NCBI RefSeq assembly: GCF_013364355.1
Contig: NZ_CP054931.1
Span: forward strand, 1,798,001-1,862,000
Direction of reading: 5' to 3'
Source of the DNA: Stenotrophomonas sp. NA06056
Lineage (GTDB): Bacteria; Pseudomonadota; Gammaproteobacteria; Xanthomonadales; Xanthomonadaceae
Length of the DNA: 64,000 nucleotides
A program made the translations under genes and the position numbers. The notes beneath the pieces were generated by a model, which did not search any database, was not told the DNA's origin, and worked only from the letters and a program-made list of their open reading frames with translations. Below, piece by piece: positions 8,094 through 17,029 of the stretch (the stretch's first letter is position 1; each line of letters begins with the position of its first letter).

Positions 8094-8945
8094 TCACCCC
8101 AACGCTTCGGCCCACCACAACGCCGCCGGCCCCGGCGGCGTATCGCGGCGCCATACCAGGTCACTGTGGATGCGGCGCGGCCAGCCGGGCACGCGCAGTT
8201 CCTGCAGGCGGCCACGGTCATAGCGCTGCACCAGCGCACGCGGCAGCTCGGCCCAGCCGATGCCGTCCTCGGCCATCTCCATCACCATCAGATAATCCGA
8301 CGCGGTCCATGCCGGCCCGCTGATCGGCGGTGCGTGGTCGACCTGCGCGCTCAGCCGCACCTGACGGTGCCGGGCCAGTTGTGCCGCTGCGCGCACGCCA
8401 GCCTGCGCCAGCGGATGATCGTTGGCCACATACACCGCCAGTTCGCTGTGATGGGCCAGGGGCTGGGCCACCAGCGCATCGGGGTACTGCGCCTGCCGCG
8501 GCAGCAGTCCCAGCCCGGCGCGCCCGACATCCACCAGTTCCAGCACGTCCCGCCCTTCGGCATCCAGCCATTCCAGCTCGATCTCGGGAAACGCCTCGGC
8601 AAACCGCTGCAGCACGCGTTGCGCCGGATCCAACTGGTACACATCGGAGAACACCACGGTCAGGCGTGGCTCTACCGGCGCTGCGAGGCGTACGCTGAGC
8701 TGCTGCAGGCGCGCGTCGGCGGCGAGGATTTCCTGCGCGTGGCCCAACACCTGCCGCCCGGCGTCAGTCAACTGCGGGTAACGGCCGCCGCGGTCGAACA
8801 GGACCATGCCCAGGTCCGCCTCCAGATGGGCGATGGCGGTACTGACCGTGGACTGCGTCTTGCGCAGCCGGCGCGCGGCCGCCGAGAACGAGCCCAGCGC
8901 CGCGGCTTCCACGAAGGCCTGCAGGGATTCGGGAGAATAGGGCAT
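8094..8945 (-). CDS. LysR-family transcriptional regulator
   Basis: A regulator of 283 residues. The N-terminal winged helix-turn-helix runs from about residue 4 to 62 (SLQAFVEAAALGSFSAAARRLRKTQ...), followed by the periplasmic-binding-protein-like effector domain. The start at 8945 (MPYSPESL) is supported by AGGAG ten bases upstream on the coding strand; a start at 8975 would add ten residues not typical of the family. It is divergent from the SMR efflux pair, and the 157-bp intergenic region carries an inverted repeat, so it most likely controls those pump genes. The inducer is unknown. Confidence 0.9.
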   Translation of the reverse strand: MPYSPESLQAFVEAAALGSFSAAARRLRKTQSTVSTAIAHLEADLGMVLFDRGGRYPQLTDAGRQVLGHAQEILAADARLQQLSVRLAAPVEPRLTVVFSDVYQLDPAQRVLQRFAEAFPEIELEWLDAEGRDVLELVDVGRAGLGLLPRQAQYPDALVAQPLAHHSELAVYVANDHPLAQAGVRAAAQLARHRQVRLSAQVDHAPPISGPAWTASDYLMVMEMAEDGIGWAELPRALVQRYDRGRLQELRVPGWPRRIHSDLVWRRDTPPGPAALWWAEALG

Positions 8946-8948
8946 TAA

Positions 8949-8969
8949 TCCATCGCTCCTGTCGATGGA
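8949..8969. promoter_or_regulatory. Candidate LysR operator dyad
   Basis: TCCATCG (8949-8955) and CGATGGA (8963-8969) form a perfect 7-bp inverted repeat with a 7-bp spacer. It overlaps the leader of the LysR gene and faces the SMR genes. Assignment as its operator is inference from position. Confidence 0.45.
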
Positions 8970-9043
8970 TTCCATTTTGATACCACCGTAAAAGGCGATG
9001 ATACTGGCCGCCGTCGCCCCTGTCTGCGGGGGTGTTCCGGATT

Positions 9044-9066
9044 GTCCACGCATGGCGTGGACCTAC
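9044..9066 (-). repeat. Single REP palindrome
   Basis: An inverted-orientation copy with GTCCACGC...GCGTGGAC and terminal CTAC, in the divergent lysR/SMR intergenic region, 37 bp before the first SMR start codon. Confidence 0.85.
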
Positions 9067-9102
9067 TGATGGGGGCTGTCCCCATCCCGCAAGGAGTTTC
9101 AC

Positions 9103-9456
9103 ATGTCCCGTACTGTTCCCGCCCGTGGCGCGCTGGTCGCCTGGGCCTGCCTGACCGTGGCCATCGTTGCCGAAGTGGTCGGCACCTCGTTCATGGCCCA
9201 GGCCGCCCGCGATGGCGGCTGGACCGGTTACCTGATCATGGCCGGCGCGCTGGCGTTGTCCTATTACTTCCTGGCGCTGTCGGTGCGCCGTATCGCCGTC
9301 GGCGTGGCCTATGCGGTGTGGGAAGGCCTCGGCCTGACCCTGTTGACCGTGGTCGGCCTCACCGTCTTCGGCGAGAGCCTGTCGCTGCAGCAGCTGGCCG
9401 GTCTGGTGCTGGCGGTGGTCGGCATCGTCTGTGTCACCCTCGGGGAGGCGCACTGA
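9103..9456 (+). CDS. SMR-family efflux subunit, MdtJ/EmrE-like
   Basis: An inner-membrane protein of 117 residues with four hydrophobic helices. The essential membrane glutamate of small multidrug resistance pumps is present as E24 in AIVAEVVGTSF, followed by the conserved YxxWEGLG-type stretch (AYAVWEGLG). It overlaps the next gene by one base (TGATG), and the two probably form a hetero-oligomeric pump, as MdtJI does for polyamines or EbrAB for cations. AGGAG precedes the ATG at 9103. Control is likely by the divergent LysR protein. The substrate is unknown. Confidence 0.9.
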   Translation: MSRTVPARGALVAWACLTVAIVAEVVGTSFMAQAARDGGWTGYLIMAGALALSYYFLALSVRRIAVGVAYAVWEGLGLTLLTVVGLTVFGESLSLQQLAGLVLAVVGIVCVTLGEAH

Positions 9457-9779
9457 TGAACATGATGGCCCTGTTTTTCGTGATCTGTTCCGCCTTGATC
9501 GACGTCGCCGCCAACATGATGGTGGCCAAGTCGGAGGGCTTCCGCCGCTGGCGCTGGGGTGTCGGCGCCATCGTGCTGGTCTGGATCGCCTTCGCCCTGC
9601 TGGGCCAGGCCGTGCGCTACATGGACCTGGCCACCGCCTATGCGATGTGGGGTGCGATTGGCGTGATCGGTACCGCCACCTGTGGGCGCCTGCTGTTCGG
9701 CAACCGCCTGCGCCCGGTCGGCTGGGTCGGCATCGGTCTGGTCACTGTTGCAGTGCTGCTGCTGAGTACTGCGAAGTAA
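9456..9779 (+). CDS. SMR-family efflux subunit, MdtI-like, with Asp in place of Glu
   Basis: A four-helix membrane protein of 107 residues that pairs with the preceding SMR subunit. Its layout matches MdtI (SEGFRR after helix 1, AYAMWGAIGV in helix 3). By that alignment the catalytic membrane glutamate is replaced by aspartate (D16 in ALIDVAAN). This suggests an asymmetric pump in which the partner's E24 and this D16 share proton and substrate coupling. The start ATG at 9456 shares its A with the upstream stop, so the two are translationally coupled. Family is firm; the functional effect of the substitution is inference. Confidence 0.88.
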   Translation: MNMMALFFVICSALIDVAANMMVAKSEGFRRWRWGVGAIVLVWIAFALLGQAVRYMDLATAYAMWGAIGVIGTATCGRLLFGNRLRPVGWVGIGLVTVAVLLLSTAK

Positions 9780-9788
9780 CGCGTTGCT

Positions 9789-9865
9789 GTGCCAACCAGG
9801 GTTTGCACCTGCCAGAGCGTGAGCCGCCGCAAGCAAGCGCCCCGGGGATGATTTCTCCGGGGCGC
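9789..9865. terminator. Repeat hairpin plus GC-rich terminator-like stem-loop
   Basis: GTGCCAACCAGGGTTTGCAC (9789-9808) belongs to a repeat family also seen at 17030, 19915, 37217 and 60552. It is followed by a strong hairpin at 9837-9865 (GCGCCCCGG... and ...CCGGGGCGC). The site lies between convergent genes and can end transcription from both sides; no clear T-tract follows. Confidence 0.6.
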
Positions 9866-9882
9866 TGTCACATCCGCGGGGC

Positions 9883-12843
9883 TTAGAAACGTGCGGTGAA
9901 GCTCAGCCGGGTGGTTCGGCCCGGGCCGGGCATCAGGCTCATCGCCAGCGTGTCCATGTAGTAGGTGTTGCGCAGGTTGTTGACCACTAGCTCCACCTCG
10001 GCCTTCGGGGTGAACTGCCAGCGCGCATAGAAGTCGTAGATCGCAGTTGGCAGGTAGATGTTCTGCAGGCCGGTCGAACCGGTGGTGTTCCAGGGCTTGT
10101 CCAGCTCATGGGTGGGGCCGCTGTTGTAGGTGCGGCGGATGCCGGTATCCAGTCGCTTGTCGAACAGGCGGAATCCGAGCGTGCTGTGGATCGAGTACTT
10201 CGGCGGGTTCTGCGCATTGACGAAGGACGTACCGAAGCCGCCGTCCACGCAGTCCTGCGTGGTGTCCAGCTTGCTCCACTTCGCATACGGGTCGTCGCGC
10301 AGGCGCTTGGCGGTGGCCGCATCGCAGGTGCGTGCGCGCTGGTAGTAGCTGGCTGACAGGTCCAGGTACACAATGCCGGCGTCATAGCCGGACTGCAGCT
10401 CGTAACCGGAGATCGTGTAGTTGTCGACGTTGTCGACATAGAAGGCCCAGTTGCTGGAATCGAAGCGGCGGGTGATTGCGTTGTCGATATCGTTCTTGAA
10501 CCAGGCCACCTTGAACGCCAGGCGGTCACCGTCGCGCCACAGGTCCTGCTTGAGCAGGCTGAAGCCGATGTCCCAGGAGCGGTTCTTCTCCGGCTTCAGG
10601 TCGGCCACCGGTGCCGAGGTGCTGTTGCCCAGTGTCGATTCGAACAGGCTGGGCATCTTCCAGCCCTGTGCGTACTTCACGTAGAAGAACATGTCCTGGT
10701 CGAGGTTGAAGCGGGCCTCGGCATACGGCGCGAAGCCATGGCCGGAACGGCGGATCGCCGGCTTGTAGCCCCACGCGGTGGGAATCTGCTTGGTATAGAA
10801 GCCGTTGGCGCCGCGCGGGTCGGGAATGAAGCCATCGAAGTCGTAGCTCTGGCCCAGCGTGCTGTCGCCGTACGGCGTGGCCCGCAGCGAGTCGTAGGTG
10901 TAGTTGCCCTGTGCGTCCGGATACCACTCCTTGTACCAGCCCGGCAGCAGCTGGCCGCCCTTGCTAAGGCGTGCGAAGGTGTAGCGCAGGTCGCGTGATT
11001 CACTGACGAAGGCGACGCGGTTGCGGTCGCGGGTGCGGTAGTCGATGAAACGACCGCCGGCGGTCAGTGACAGCCAGTCCCACGGCTGCCATTGCAGCGA
11101 CGCGACAGCGCTGGCCTCGCGCCGCGTGCCCGAGCGCAGGTAGCGGTTGTTGTTGTAGTCCACCGGCAGCACCGGCGAGTTCGGCGCCGTGTCCTCGTGC
11201 TGGAAGGCGGCACCATAGCGCAGGGTCCAGTCACCCAGGCCGTTGCTGAAGCGGGTGGTATTGCTGCTGTCCACGCCCCAGCGCCGGGTCTTCACGTCCG
11301 ACTGCAGGCCAGGCCCGTAGGTCTCGCCCAGCGTGTCCGGCATCTGGTCGTTGGGCACGTCCTTGAACAGCGGCGTGTTGGCGATGTTGCTGTTGAACAT
11401 GCGGCTGGTGGCGGTGGTGAACCACAGCGTGCTGCTCAGGTCCAGCCACGGGTGCGCCTCAGGCCGGTAGCGGTGGCGCAGCGAGGTGGCATTGAGCCGC
11501 ATCTGCCCGGGCTCGAACTGGAACATGGTGTTGGCCTTGTCCACATAGGTCACCCATTCGTTGGACTCGCCGACACGGCCAATCGCCGACGGCATGATCT
11601 CGCCGAAGCTTGAGTTGAAGTAACGGTGGCTCAGCTCAAGCCGCTGGTCGGGGTTGGGTGTCCAAGTGAACTTCAGCAGCGCCGATTCGTTGTCGGTATG
11701 CGTGTTCAGTACCTCATCGCCCGGGTGGTACATGTCCGAGACCGCCTGGCTGGACATGCCGGTGCCGCCGCTGGACAGATGCTGGTCGTCGTAGCGGTCT
11801 GCGCCGTTGCGGCCTGCGAAGTAGTTGCCCTGGCGTCGCCGTGCGTAGGCCGCCACGAACTGCCAGTCCTCGCCGCGCTGGGCGAAGGCCACGCTGCCAT
11901 TCCAGTCACGTGGATCGCGCAGGCTGTTGCGGTTGTCGTTGCCGCGCGCCACCTGCTTGAACGAGCGGGTGCGGTCGATGCTGTTGTCGGCCACGCCACC
12001 GCGCACGCGCAGGCCCCAGCTCTGGCCATCGTCGAGGATGTCATCGACGTTCAGCGTTTCCATGTAGACCACGCCGCCGATCGCGCTGGCGGCGTTGGCG
12101 GCCAGGCTCGGTCCCTTTTCGATGCTGACTGAACTGATCAGGTCAGGGTCGAGGTAGCTGCGCTGCTGCAGGCCAGCATAGCCACGATAGACATCGATGG
12201 CCTGCTGACCACCGTCGATGATCACCGGCACCCGGTTCTGGCCCTGCAGGCCGCGGATGTTCACGTCCAGTGCGCCGCCGTTGCGCACATCGCCGGTGTG
12301 CACGCCGACCGCGCCGGCCAGCACATCGCCGATGGACTGCCCGCGGAAGCGCTCCAGCTGCTGGTGGTCCAGATGCACGCGCGAGCCGCTGTCACGGTAG
12401 ACCGCGTCGGCATCGGCCAAGCCCCACGGTGAAGCGCCTTCGCTGGCCTCACCGCCAACACGCAGGGTGCCAATCTGGCGAACGCCGTCATTGTCGCGCG
12501 CAGGTGCGGGGTGCAGCACGACACCCTCGGCATCGCGCTGGAAGGTGAGCCCGGTGTCGGCCAGCAGCTGCGACAGTGCCGCGTCCACCGACTCCGGGCG
12601 CTGCACGCCCGGGCTGCGCAGGCCACGGGTCAGGCGCGCATCGACGGCCACGTTGAGTCCAGAGTGCTGGCCGAAGGCAGTCAGGGCCTGGTCGAGCGGA
12701 CCGGCAGCGATGTGCCACTGGTCGGCCGTCGCGGCGGCGTTCTGTGCGTGTGCACTGACGGGCAGGAGGGCTGGCCCGATGATGGCCAGGCAAAGTGCGA
12801 GTGCCAGCGGGCGAGGGCAGGGGAGGGGGTGGGGGGACGTCAT
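9883..12843 (-). CDS. TonB-dependent receptor with STN signalling domain
   Basis: An outer-membrane receptor of 986 residues. After a signal peptide ending SAHAQ comes an STN (secretin/TonB short N-terminal) domain at about 42-115 (HIAAGPLDQALTAFGQHSG), then plug and barrel, ending in SFTARF. The STN domain marks a transducer that contacts a FecR-type anti-sigma factor; genes for such a FecR and a FecI-type sigma lie 66 bp upstream on the same strand. Together they form a cell-surface signalling system in which substrate binding switches on transcription of this receptor. The barrel resembles haem/haemophore (HasR-type) receptors in general layout, but the ligand cannot be assigned with confidence. 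Confidence 0.88.
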   Translation of the reverse strand: MTSPHPLPCPRPLALALCLAIIGPALLPVSAHAQNAAATADQWHIAAGPLDQALTAFGQHSGLNVAVDARLTRGLRSPGVQRPESVDAALSQLLADTGLTFQRDAEGVVLHPAPARDNDGVRQIGTLRVGGEASEGASPWGLADADAVYRDSGSRVHLDHQQLERFRGQSIGDVLAGAVGVHTGDVRNGGALDVNIRGLQGQNRVPVIIDGGQQAIDVYRGYAGLQQRSYLDPDLISSVSIEKGPSLAANAASAIGGVVYMETLNVDDILDDGQSWGLRVRGGVADNSIDRTRSFKQVARGNDNRNSLRDPRDWNGSVAFAQRGEDWQFVAAYARRRQGNYFAGRNGADRYDDQHLSSGGTGMSSQAVSDMYHPGDEVLNTHTDNESALLKFTWTPNPDQRLELSHRYFNSSFGEIMPSAIGRVGESNEWVTYVDKANTMFQFEPGQMRLNATSLRHRYRPEAHPWLDLSSTLWFTTATSRMFNSNIANTPLFKDVPNDQMPDTLGETYGPGLQSDVKTRRWGVDSSNTTRFSNGLGDWTLRYGAAFQHEDTAPNSPVLPVDYNNNRYLRSGTRREASAVASLQWQPWDWLSLTAGGRFIDYRTRDRNRVAFVSESRDLRYTFARLSKGGQLLPGWYKEWYPDAQGNYTYDSLRATPYGDSTLGQSYDFDGFIPDPRGANGFYTKQIPTAWGYKPAIRRSGHGFAPYAEARFNLDQDMFFYVKYAQGWKMPSLFESTLGNSTSAPVADLKPEKNRSWDIGFSLLKQDLWRDGDRLAFKVAWFKNDIDNAITRRFDSSNWAFYVDNVDNYTISGYELQSGYDAGIVYLDLSASYYQRARTCDAATAKRLRDDPYAKWSKLDTTQDCVDGGFGTSFVNAQNPPKYSIHSTLGFRLFDKRLDTGIRRTYNSGPTHELDKPWNTTGSTGLQNIYLPTAIYDFYARWQFTPKAEVELVVNNLRNTYYMDTLAMSLMPGPGRTTRLSFTARF

Positions 12844-12909
12844 GGGGCGGTGTTCCGCAAGGGGTTCTTCTGTACTGCCCGGTGAGCGACAGAAAAGGGA
12901 ACCGTGCGA

Positions 12910-13857
12910 TCAGGCGGGGCGCAGCACGGTCCACCAGGGCCACGGTTGTTCAATGCGGATCGGCAGGGCGCGCGCCAGCAACGGCAGTGCCTGCAGGCTG
13001 TCCAGCCGTGGCAGCACCGCCGTCACCTTCAATGCTGCCACGCGTGGATCACAGCCCAGATAGCCGCGATGGTGGCGTGCCAGTTCATCGATCACGCGGA
13101 CCAAGGGTGTGTCGGTCACCTGCAGGCGGCCGTCGGTCCAATCACCGCGCAACGGATCCAAAGCCACCGGCTGCAGTGCACCCAATGCGCCAATGCGCGC
13201 CCCGGTACCCGCAACCACGTCCAGCGCAGCGCCCAGCAGGGGCAGGCAACGTACGGTGCCTTCGAATACATCCAGCCGACTGTCCTGTCCGCAGCGGCCG
13301 ACCGCAAAGCGTGTACCGATCGGCTGCAGACGGGCGCCAGCAGTGTGTACGGTCAATGGCAGCTGGGCGTAAGCAGGCGCGTGCCCGGTCTGCAGCAGCA
13401 GTTCGCCCTGCAGCAGGTACAGCGCACGACGGCCTTCGGCGAAATCGACGACGACTTCGCTGTCGGCGTTGAGCCACAGCTGGCTGCCGTCGCGCAGGGT
13501 CCACGCGCCGGTATTTCCTGCCGTCGTGCGCAGCGGCAGTCGTTGTCGCTGCGAGTGCAGGCCCTGCAGGCCGAGCAGCGAGATGGCCCCCAGCCCCAGT
13601 ACGCCACCGATGCCGCGCAGGGCGCGACGACGACGGCGACCCGCTGCATCCAGGGCCTGTGCGGCAGCATGCGGCGCCAGCGGAGCAAACGAGGTCCAGA
13701 TGGATTCGACCCGCTGCCACGCCCGGGCGTGCTCGGCATGCTCGCGCAGCCATGCTTCCCAGCGGCACTGATCGTCGCCACTCCAGGTGCCCTGCTGGCG
13801 CATTGCGAACCATTCGGCGGCCTGTTCCAGCGCCGGCGAGGCGATGCCGTGGCTCAT
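12910..13857 (-). CDS. FecR-family anti-sigma factor/sigma regulator
   Basis: A protein of 315 residues. The N-terminal cytoplasmic part (ALEQAAEWFAMRQQG..., about 9-60) carries the DUF4880/FecR N-terminal pattern, a single transmembrane helix lies near residues 77-95 (LRGIGGVLGLGAISLLGL), and the periplasmic FecR domain follows (TLRDGSQLWLNADSEVVVDF). It would relay the occupied state of the STN receptor to the sigma factor. Its ATG overlaps the stop of the sigma gene (ATGA), so the two are translationally coupled. Confidence 0.92.
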   Translation of the reverse strand: MSHGIASPALEQAAEWFAMRQQGTWSGDDQCRWEAWLREHAEHARAWQRVESIWTSFAPLAPHAAAQALDAAGRRRRRALRGIGGVLGLGAISLLGLQGLHSQRQRLPLRTTAGNTGAWTLRDGSQLWLNADSEVVVDFAEGRRALYLLQGELLLQTGHAPAYAQLPLTVHTAGARLQPIGTRFAVGRCGQDSRLDVFEGTVRCLPLLGAALDVVAGTGARIGALGALQPVALDPLRGDWTDGRLQVTDTPLVRVIDELARHHRGYLGCDPRVAALKVTAVLPRLDSLQALPLLARALPIRIEQPWPWWTVLRPA

Positions 13858-14372
13858 GCCGGGAGGTCGCCGCAAAGCTGCAGGCAATGCAGCATCGCCT
13901 GCGCCATGTACTTCTTGACCATCCGTTCGGAAACGCCCAGCTGCTGGCCGATCTGCGCATAGCCCATGCCGGAGAGGCGTGCCATCAGGAAAGCGCGCCG
14001 CGGGCGCTCGGGCAGGCCCTGCAGCATCTCTGCGATGGCATGCAGCAGCTGCAGCGCCTGGGTGCGTTCTTCGGCGGAGGGATGCACCGGCTCCGGTTGT
14101 GCCGCCAGCGCCGCCAGATAGGCCCGTTCCAGATCGGCGCGCTGCCAGTGGTTGACCAGCAGCGCGTGGGCGATGGTGGTCAGGTAGGCGCGCGGCAGGC
14201 GCAGCTCGGCAGGGTCCACCCGGCGGCTGAGCAGGCGTACGAAGGTGTCCTGGGTCAGGTCGGCTGCGCACTCGGCGTTGTGGGTGCGCCGCCGCAGCCA
14301 GCCCAGCAGCCAGCCGTGGTGTTCGCGGTAGAACCCCGCCAGCACGGAGCTGGAGGTGGCGGGCACGGCCAT
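13854..14372 (-). CDS. FecI-like ECF RNA polymerase sigma factor
   Basis: A cytoplasmic sigma-70 family factor of 172 residues. Region 2 spans about 13-80 (FYREHHGWLLGWLRRRTHNAE...DLTQDTFVRLL) and region 4 about 110-165 (LPERPRRAFLMARLSGMGYAQIGQQLGVSERMVKKYM). This is the FecI/iron-starvation class. A near-perfect Fur box 15 bp upstream shows it is made when iron is scarce; it is then held or activated by the FecR protein encoded next. Target promoter is expected before the receptor gene at 12843 but was not identified by eye. Confidence 0.92.
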   Translation of the reverse strand: MAVPATSSSVLAGFYREHHGWLLGWLRRRTHNAECAADLTQDTFVRLLSRRVDPAELRLPRAYLTTIAHALLVNHWQRADLERAYLAALAAQPEPVHPSAEERTQALQLLHAIAEMLQGLPERPRRAFLMARLSGMGYAQIGQQLGVSERMVKKYMAQAMLHCLQLCGDLPA

Positions 14373-14386
14373 CAGCGTCGGTCGTC

Positions 14387-14405
14387 AATGAGAATGATTC
14401 CCATT
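14387..14405. promoter_or_regulatory. Fur box upstream of the fecI-like gene
   Basis: AATGAGAATGATTCCCATT is a 19-bp near-perfect dyad matching the gammaproteobacterial Fur consensus. It sits 15 bp before the sigma-factor start at 14372 and about 100 bp before the divergent VOC gene, so it may affect both. Confidence 0.85.
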
Positions 14406-14508
14406 ATAGTCGCGTGAAGGCGCCCACCACAAACCTGCTGCGGCCGGTGCCGTTGCCGTCGTCGATGCAGTGGCCGACACTTGGGCTTTCCCGCAACGGA
14501 GTGCCCGC

Positions 14509-14889
14509 ATGTTCAGTCACGTCACCGTCGGAACCAACGACATGGAGATCTCCCGTCGCTTCTACGATGCCTTGTTCACCGCCGTCGGCGGCCGCGCAGG
14601 TGTGTTCGATGACGAGGGCAAGCTGGTCTACATCAAGGATGGACGGATGTTCATGGTCATTCCGCCCATCGATGGCCAGGCGGCGTGCCATGCCAACGGC
14701 GGCACCATCGGATTTGCGCTGGCAGACCCGCAGGCGGTGCATGCCTGGCAGGAAGCAGGGGTCGCCCATGGCGGTACTGCAGTGGAAGATCCGGCTGGCG
14801 TGCGGCAGAAGGCAGGGCGCCAGTTGTACCTGGCCTACCTGCGTGATCCGGACGGCAACAAGCTGTGCGCCGTGCATGTGATGCAGTAA
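14509..14889 (+). CDS. VOC-family (glyoxalase/bleomycin-resistance fold) protein
   Basis: A cytoplasmic protein of 126 residues with the vicinal-oxygen-chelate pattern: MFSHVTVGTNDMEISRRFYDALF at the start and YLRDPDGNKLCAVH at the end. VOC proteins include glyoxalase I, dioxygenases and drug-binding proteins; members of this size near no pathway genes are usually of unknown substrate. The start at 14509 is chosen because CGGAG lies upstream and the VOC fold begins there; an in-frame ATG at 14470 is unlikely. It is divergent from fecI. Confidence 0.85.
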   Translation: MFSHVTVGTNDMEISRRFYDALFTAVGGRAGVFDDEGKLVYIKDGRMFMVIPPIDGQAACHANGGTIGFALADPQAVHAWQEAGVAHGGTAVEDPAGVRQKAGRQLYLAYLRDPDGNKLCAVHVMQ

Positions 14890-14902
14890 GGCCGGAGCCT
14901 CG

Positions 14903-14923
14903 CGCGCGCCGTGCAGGCGCGCG
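14903..14923. terminator. GC-rich hairpin after the VOC gene
   Basis: CGCGCGCC and GGCGCGCG flank a 5-base loop, 13 bp after the stop codon. There is no T-tract, so termination is only plausible. Confidence 0.45.
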
Positions 14924-15041
14924 AATAACACGGGCGGATGCAGGATCGTGGCTGCGCGATGCCACGACTTCATGCTGTGTCCACTGCGATTCAGCCAGAA
15001 TCCGCCGGCTTGTTCTTTGATCGATCCGGAGATGGCTGCCC

Positions 15042-17021
15042 ATGGAAGCACTGGAGCCTCAACATCAGCCGGTGCGAACCCTGCGGCCTGTCTTCGCCTT
15101 CGCGGCGATCGTCGTCGTTGCCTTCGCACTGTTCGTCAGCCTGTTTCCGCTCGGCGCCGGTCGCCTGCTGGTCAAGGCGCAGGACTGGGCTGCGCTCAAC
15201 GTCGGCTGGTATTACCTGCTGGCGATGACCCTGTACCTGGTGTTCGTGGTCGGCGTGGCGCTGTCCAAGTACGGCGGCATCAAGCTCGGTGCCGACCATG
15301 ACGAACCGGAGTTCAGTTACCTCTCCTGGGCCGGCATGCTGTTCGCTGCAGGCATCAGCATCACCCTGTTCTTCTTCTGCGTTTCCGAGCCGCTGACGCA
15401 TTATCTGCAGCCACCGCAGGGCGATCCTGCCGCGGGTGAGGCGGGCGCGCGCCAGGCCATGCAGCTGCTGTTCCTGCACTGGGGCCTGCATGGCTGGGGC
15501 GTGTTCGCGCTGGCGGCGATGGCGATGGCCTATTTCGCCTACCGGCACAATCTGCCATTGGCCTTGCGCTCGGCGCTGTATCCCCTGATCGGCAAGCGCA
15601 TCAACGGCCCCATTGGTTACACCGTCGATGCCTTGGGCATCGTCGCCACCGTGTTCGGCATCGGTGCGGACATGGGCTTCGGCGTGCTGCACCTCAACGC
15701 CGGCTTGGCCCACCTGTTCAACATCCCGCATTCCAACCTGGTGCAGATCCTGCTGGTGGTGGCGATGATGGGCGCGGCCGTCGCGGTGGCCGTGTCCGGG
15801 GTGGAGAAGGGCGTGCGCTGGATGGCCAACATCAACATGCTGCTGGCGATCGCGCTGGTGCTGTTCATGCTGTGCGCCGGCCCCACCCAGTACCTGCTCA
15901 GCACGCTGATGCAGAACCTCGGCGACTACCTGGGCAGCGTGGTCGGCAAGAGTTTCGACGTGTATGCCTATGGTGGCCGTCCGGAATGGCTGGGCGGCTG
16001 GACGGTGTTCTACTGGGCCTGGTGGATCGGCTGGGCGCCGTTCGTCGGTCTGTTCATCGCGCGCATCTCGCGCGGCCGCACCATCCGCGAATTCGTGTTC
16101 GGCGTGCTGCTGATCCCGCTGGGTTTCACCCTGGCGTGGCTGTCGATCTTCGGCAACAGCGCGCTGGACCAGGTGCTGCACCATGGCCAGCAGCAGTTGG
16201 CACAGCTGGCGGTGGATGATCCACCGACGGTGCTGTATGCGTTGCTGGATGGCTACCCGTGGAGCAAGGCGGTGATCGGCGTGACCGTGCTGGTCAGCTT
16301 CATCTTCTTCGTGACGTCCGCCGATTCCGGGGCGGTGGTGCTGTCCACGCTGTCCTCGCATGGTGGTGCGCCGGAGGACGATGGCCCGCGCTGGCTGCGT
16401 GTGTTCTGGGGCACGGTGATCGCGGTGCTGACCGCCGGCCTGCTGCTGGCGGGCAGCGTCGATGCGCTGAAATCGGCGGTGGTGCTGGCCTCGTTGCCGT
16501 TCTCGGCGGTGCTGCTGTTGATGATGTGGGGCCTGACGCGCGCCTTCAGTGACGAGTCGCACCGCAAGCGCGCGCAGCAGTTCAGGCCATCGCCGCTGAT
16601 CGGCGATGATCGCCACCACCAGGGCTGGCGCCAGCGCCTGACCCAGGCCATGCACTTCCCGGTACGCGACCAGGTGTACCGCTTCATGGATGACACGGTG
16701 AAGCCGGCGATGGAAGCGGTGGCCGAGCAGTTGCGTGAGCAGGGCTGGGACGTGCAGACGCGGTTCGAAGCGGGCGACATGGAACTGTCGGTCAACCACG
16801 GCGAGCAGCAGGACTTCCTGTACCGGGTGATCCTCAGTGGCTACCTGACCCCGTCCTTCGCCGCGCAGCAGCTGCGCAACCAGCGCTACTACCGCGCCGA
16901 AGTGCATCTGTACGAAGGCAGCCAGGACTACGATCTGGTCGGCTACAGCCGCAAGCAGATCATCAACGACATCATCAGCCAGTACGAGCGGCACCTGCAG
17001 TTCCTGCACCTGAGCCGTTGA
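15042..17021 (+). CDS. betT: BCCT-family transporter, BetT-like (choline/betaine)
   Basis: A protein of 659 residues with twelve predicted membrane helices (about 17-510) and a cytosolic tail of about 150 residues. The BCCT signature region FYWAWWIGWAPFVGLFIARISRGRTIREF lies near residues 325-355 and includes the tryptophan-rich substrate helix. The long C-terminal tail is typical of BetT-type, proton-driven, osmotically regulated choline carriers rather than short BCCT members. GGAG is present upstream of the ATG. No betIBA genes are adjacent, so whether choline is oxidised to betaine by nearby enzymes cannot be told. Substrate assignment rests on subfamily resemblance. Confidence 0.88.
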   Translation: MEALEPQHQPVRTLRPVFAFAAIVVVAFALFVSLFPLGAGRLLVKAQDWAALNVGWYYLLAMTLYLVFVVGVALSKYGGIKLGADHDEPEFSYLSWAGMLFAAGISITLFFFCVSEPLTHYLQPPQGDPAAGEAGARQAMQLLFLHWGLHGWGVFALAAMAMAYFAYRHNLPLALRSALYPLIGKRINGPIGYTVDALGIVATVFGIGADMGFGVLHLNAGLAHLFNIPHSNLVQILLVVAMMGAAVAVAVSGVEKGVRWMANINMLLAIALVLFMLCAGPTQYLLSTLMQNLGDYLGSVVGKSFDVYAYGGRPEWLGGWTVFYWAWWIGWAPFVGLFIARISRGRTIREFVFGVLLIPLGFTLAWLSIFGNSALDQVLHHGQQQLAQLAVDDPPTVLYALLDGYPWSKAVIGVTVLVSFIFFVTSADSGAVVLSTLSSHGGAPEDDGPRWLRVFWGTVIAVLTAGLLLAGSVDALKSAVVLASLPFSAVLLLMMWGLTRAFSDESHRKRAQQFRPSPLIGDDRHHQGWRQRLTQAMHFPVRDQVYRFMDDTVKPAMEAVAEQLREQGWDVQTRFEAGDMELSVNHGEQQDFLYRVILSGYLTPSFAAQQLRNQRYYRAEVHLYEGSQDYDLVGYSRKQIINDIISQYERHLQFLHLSR

Positions 17022-17029
17022 TGCGGTGG

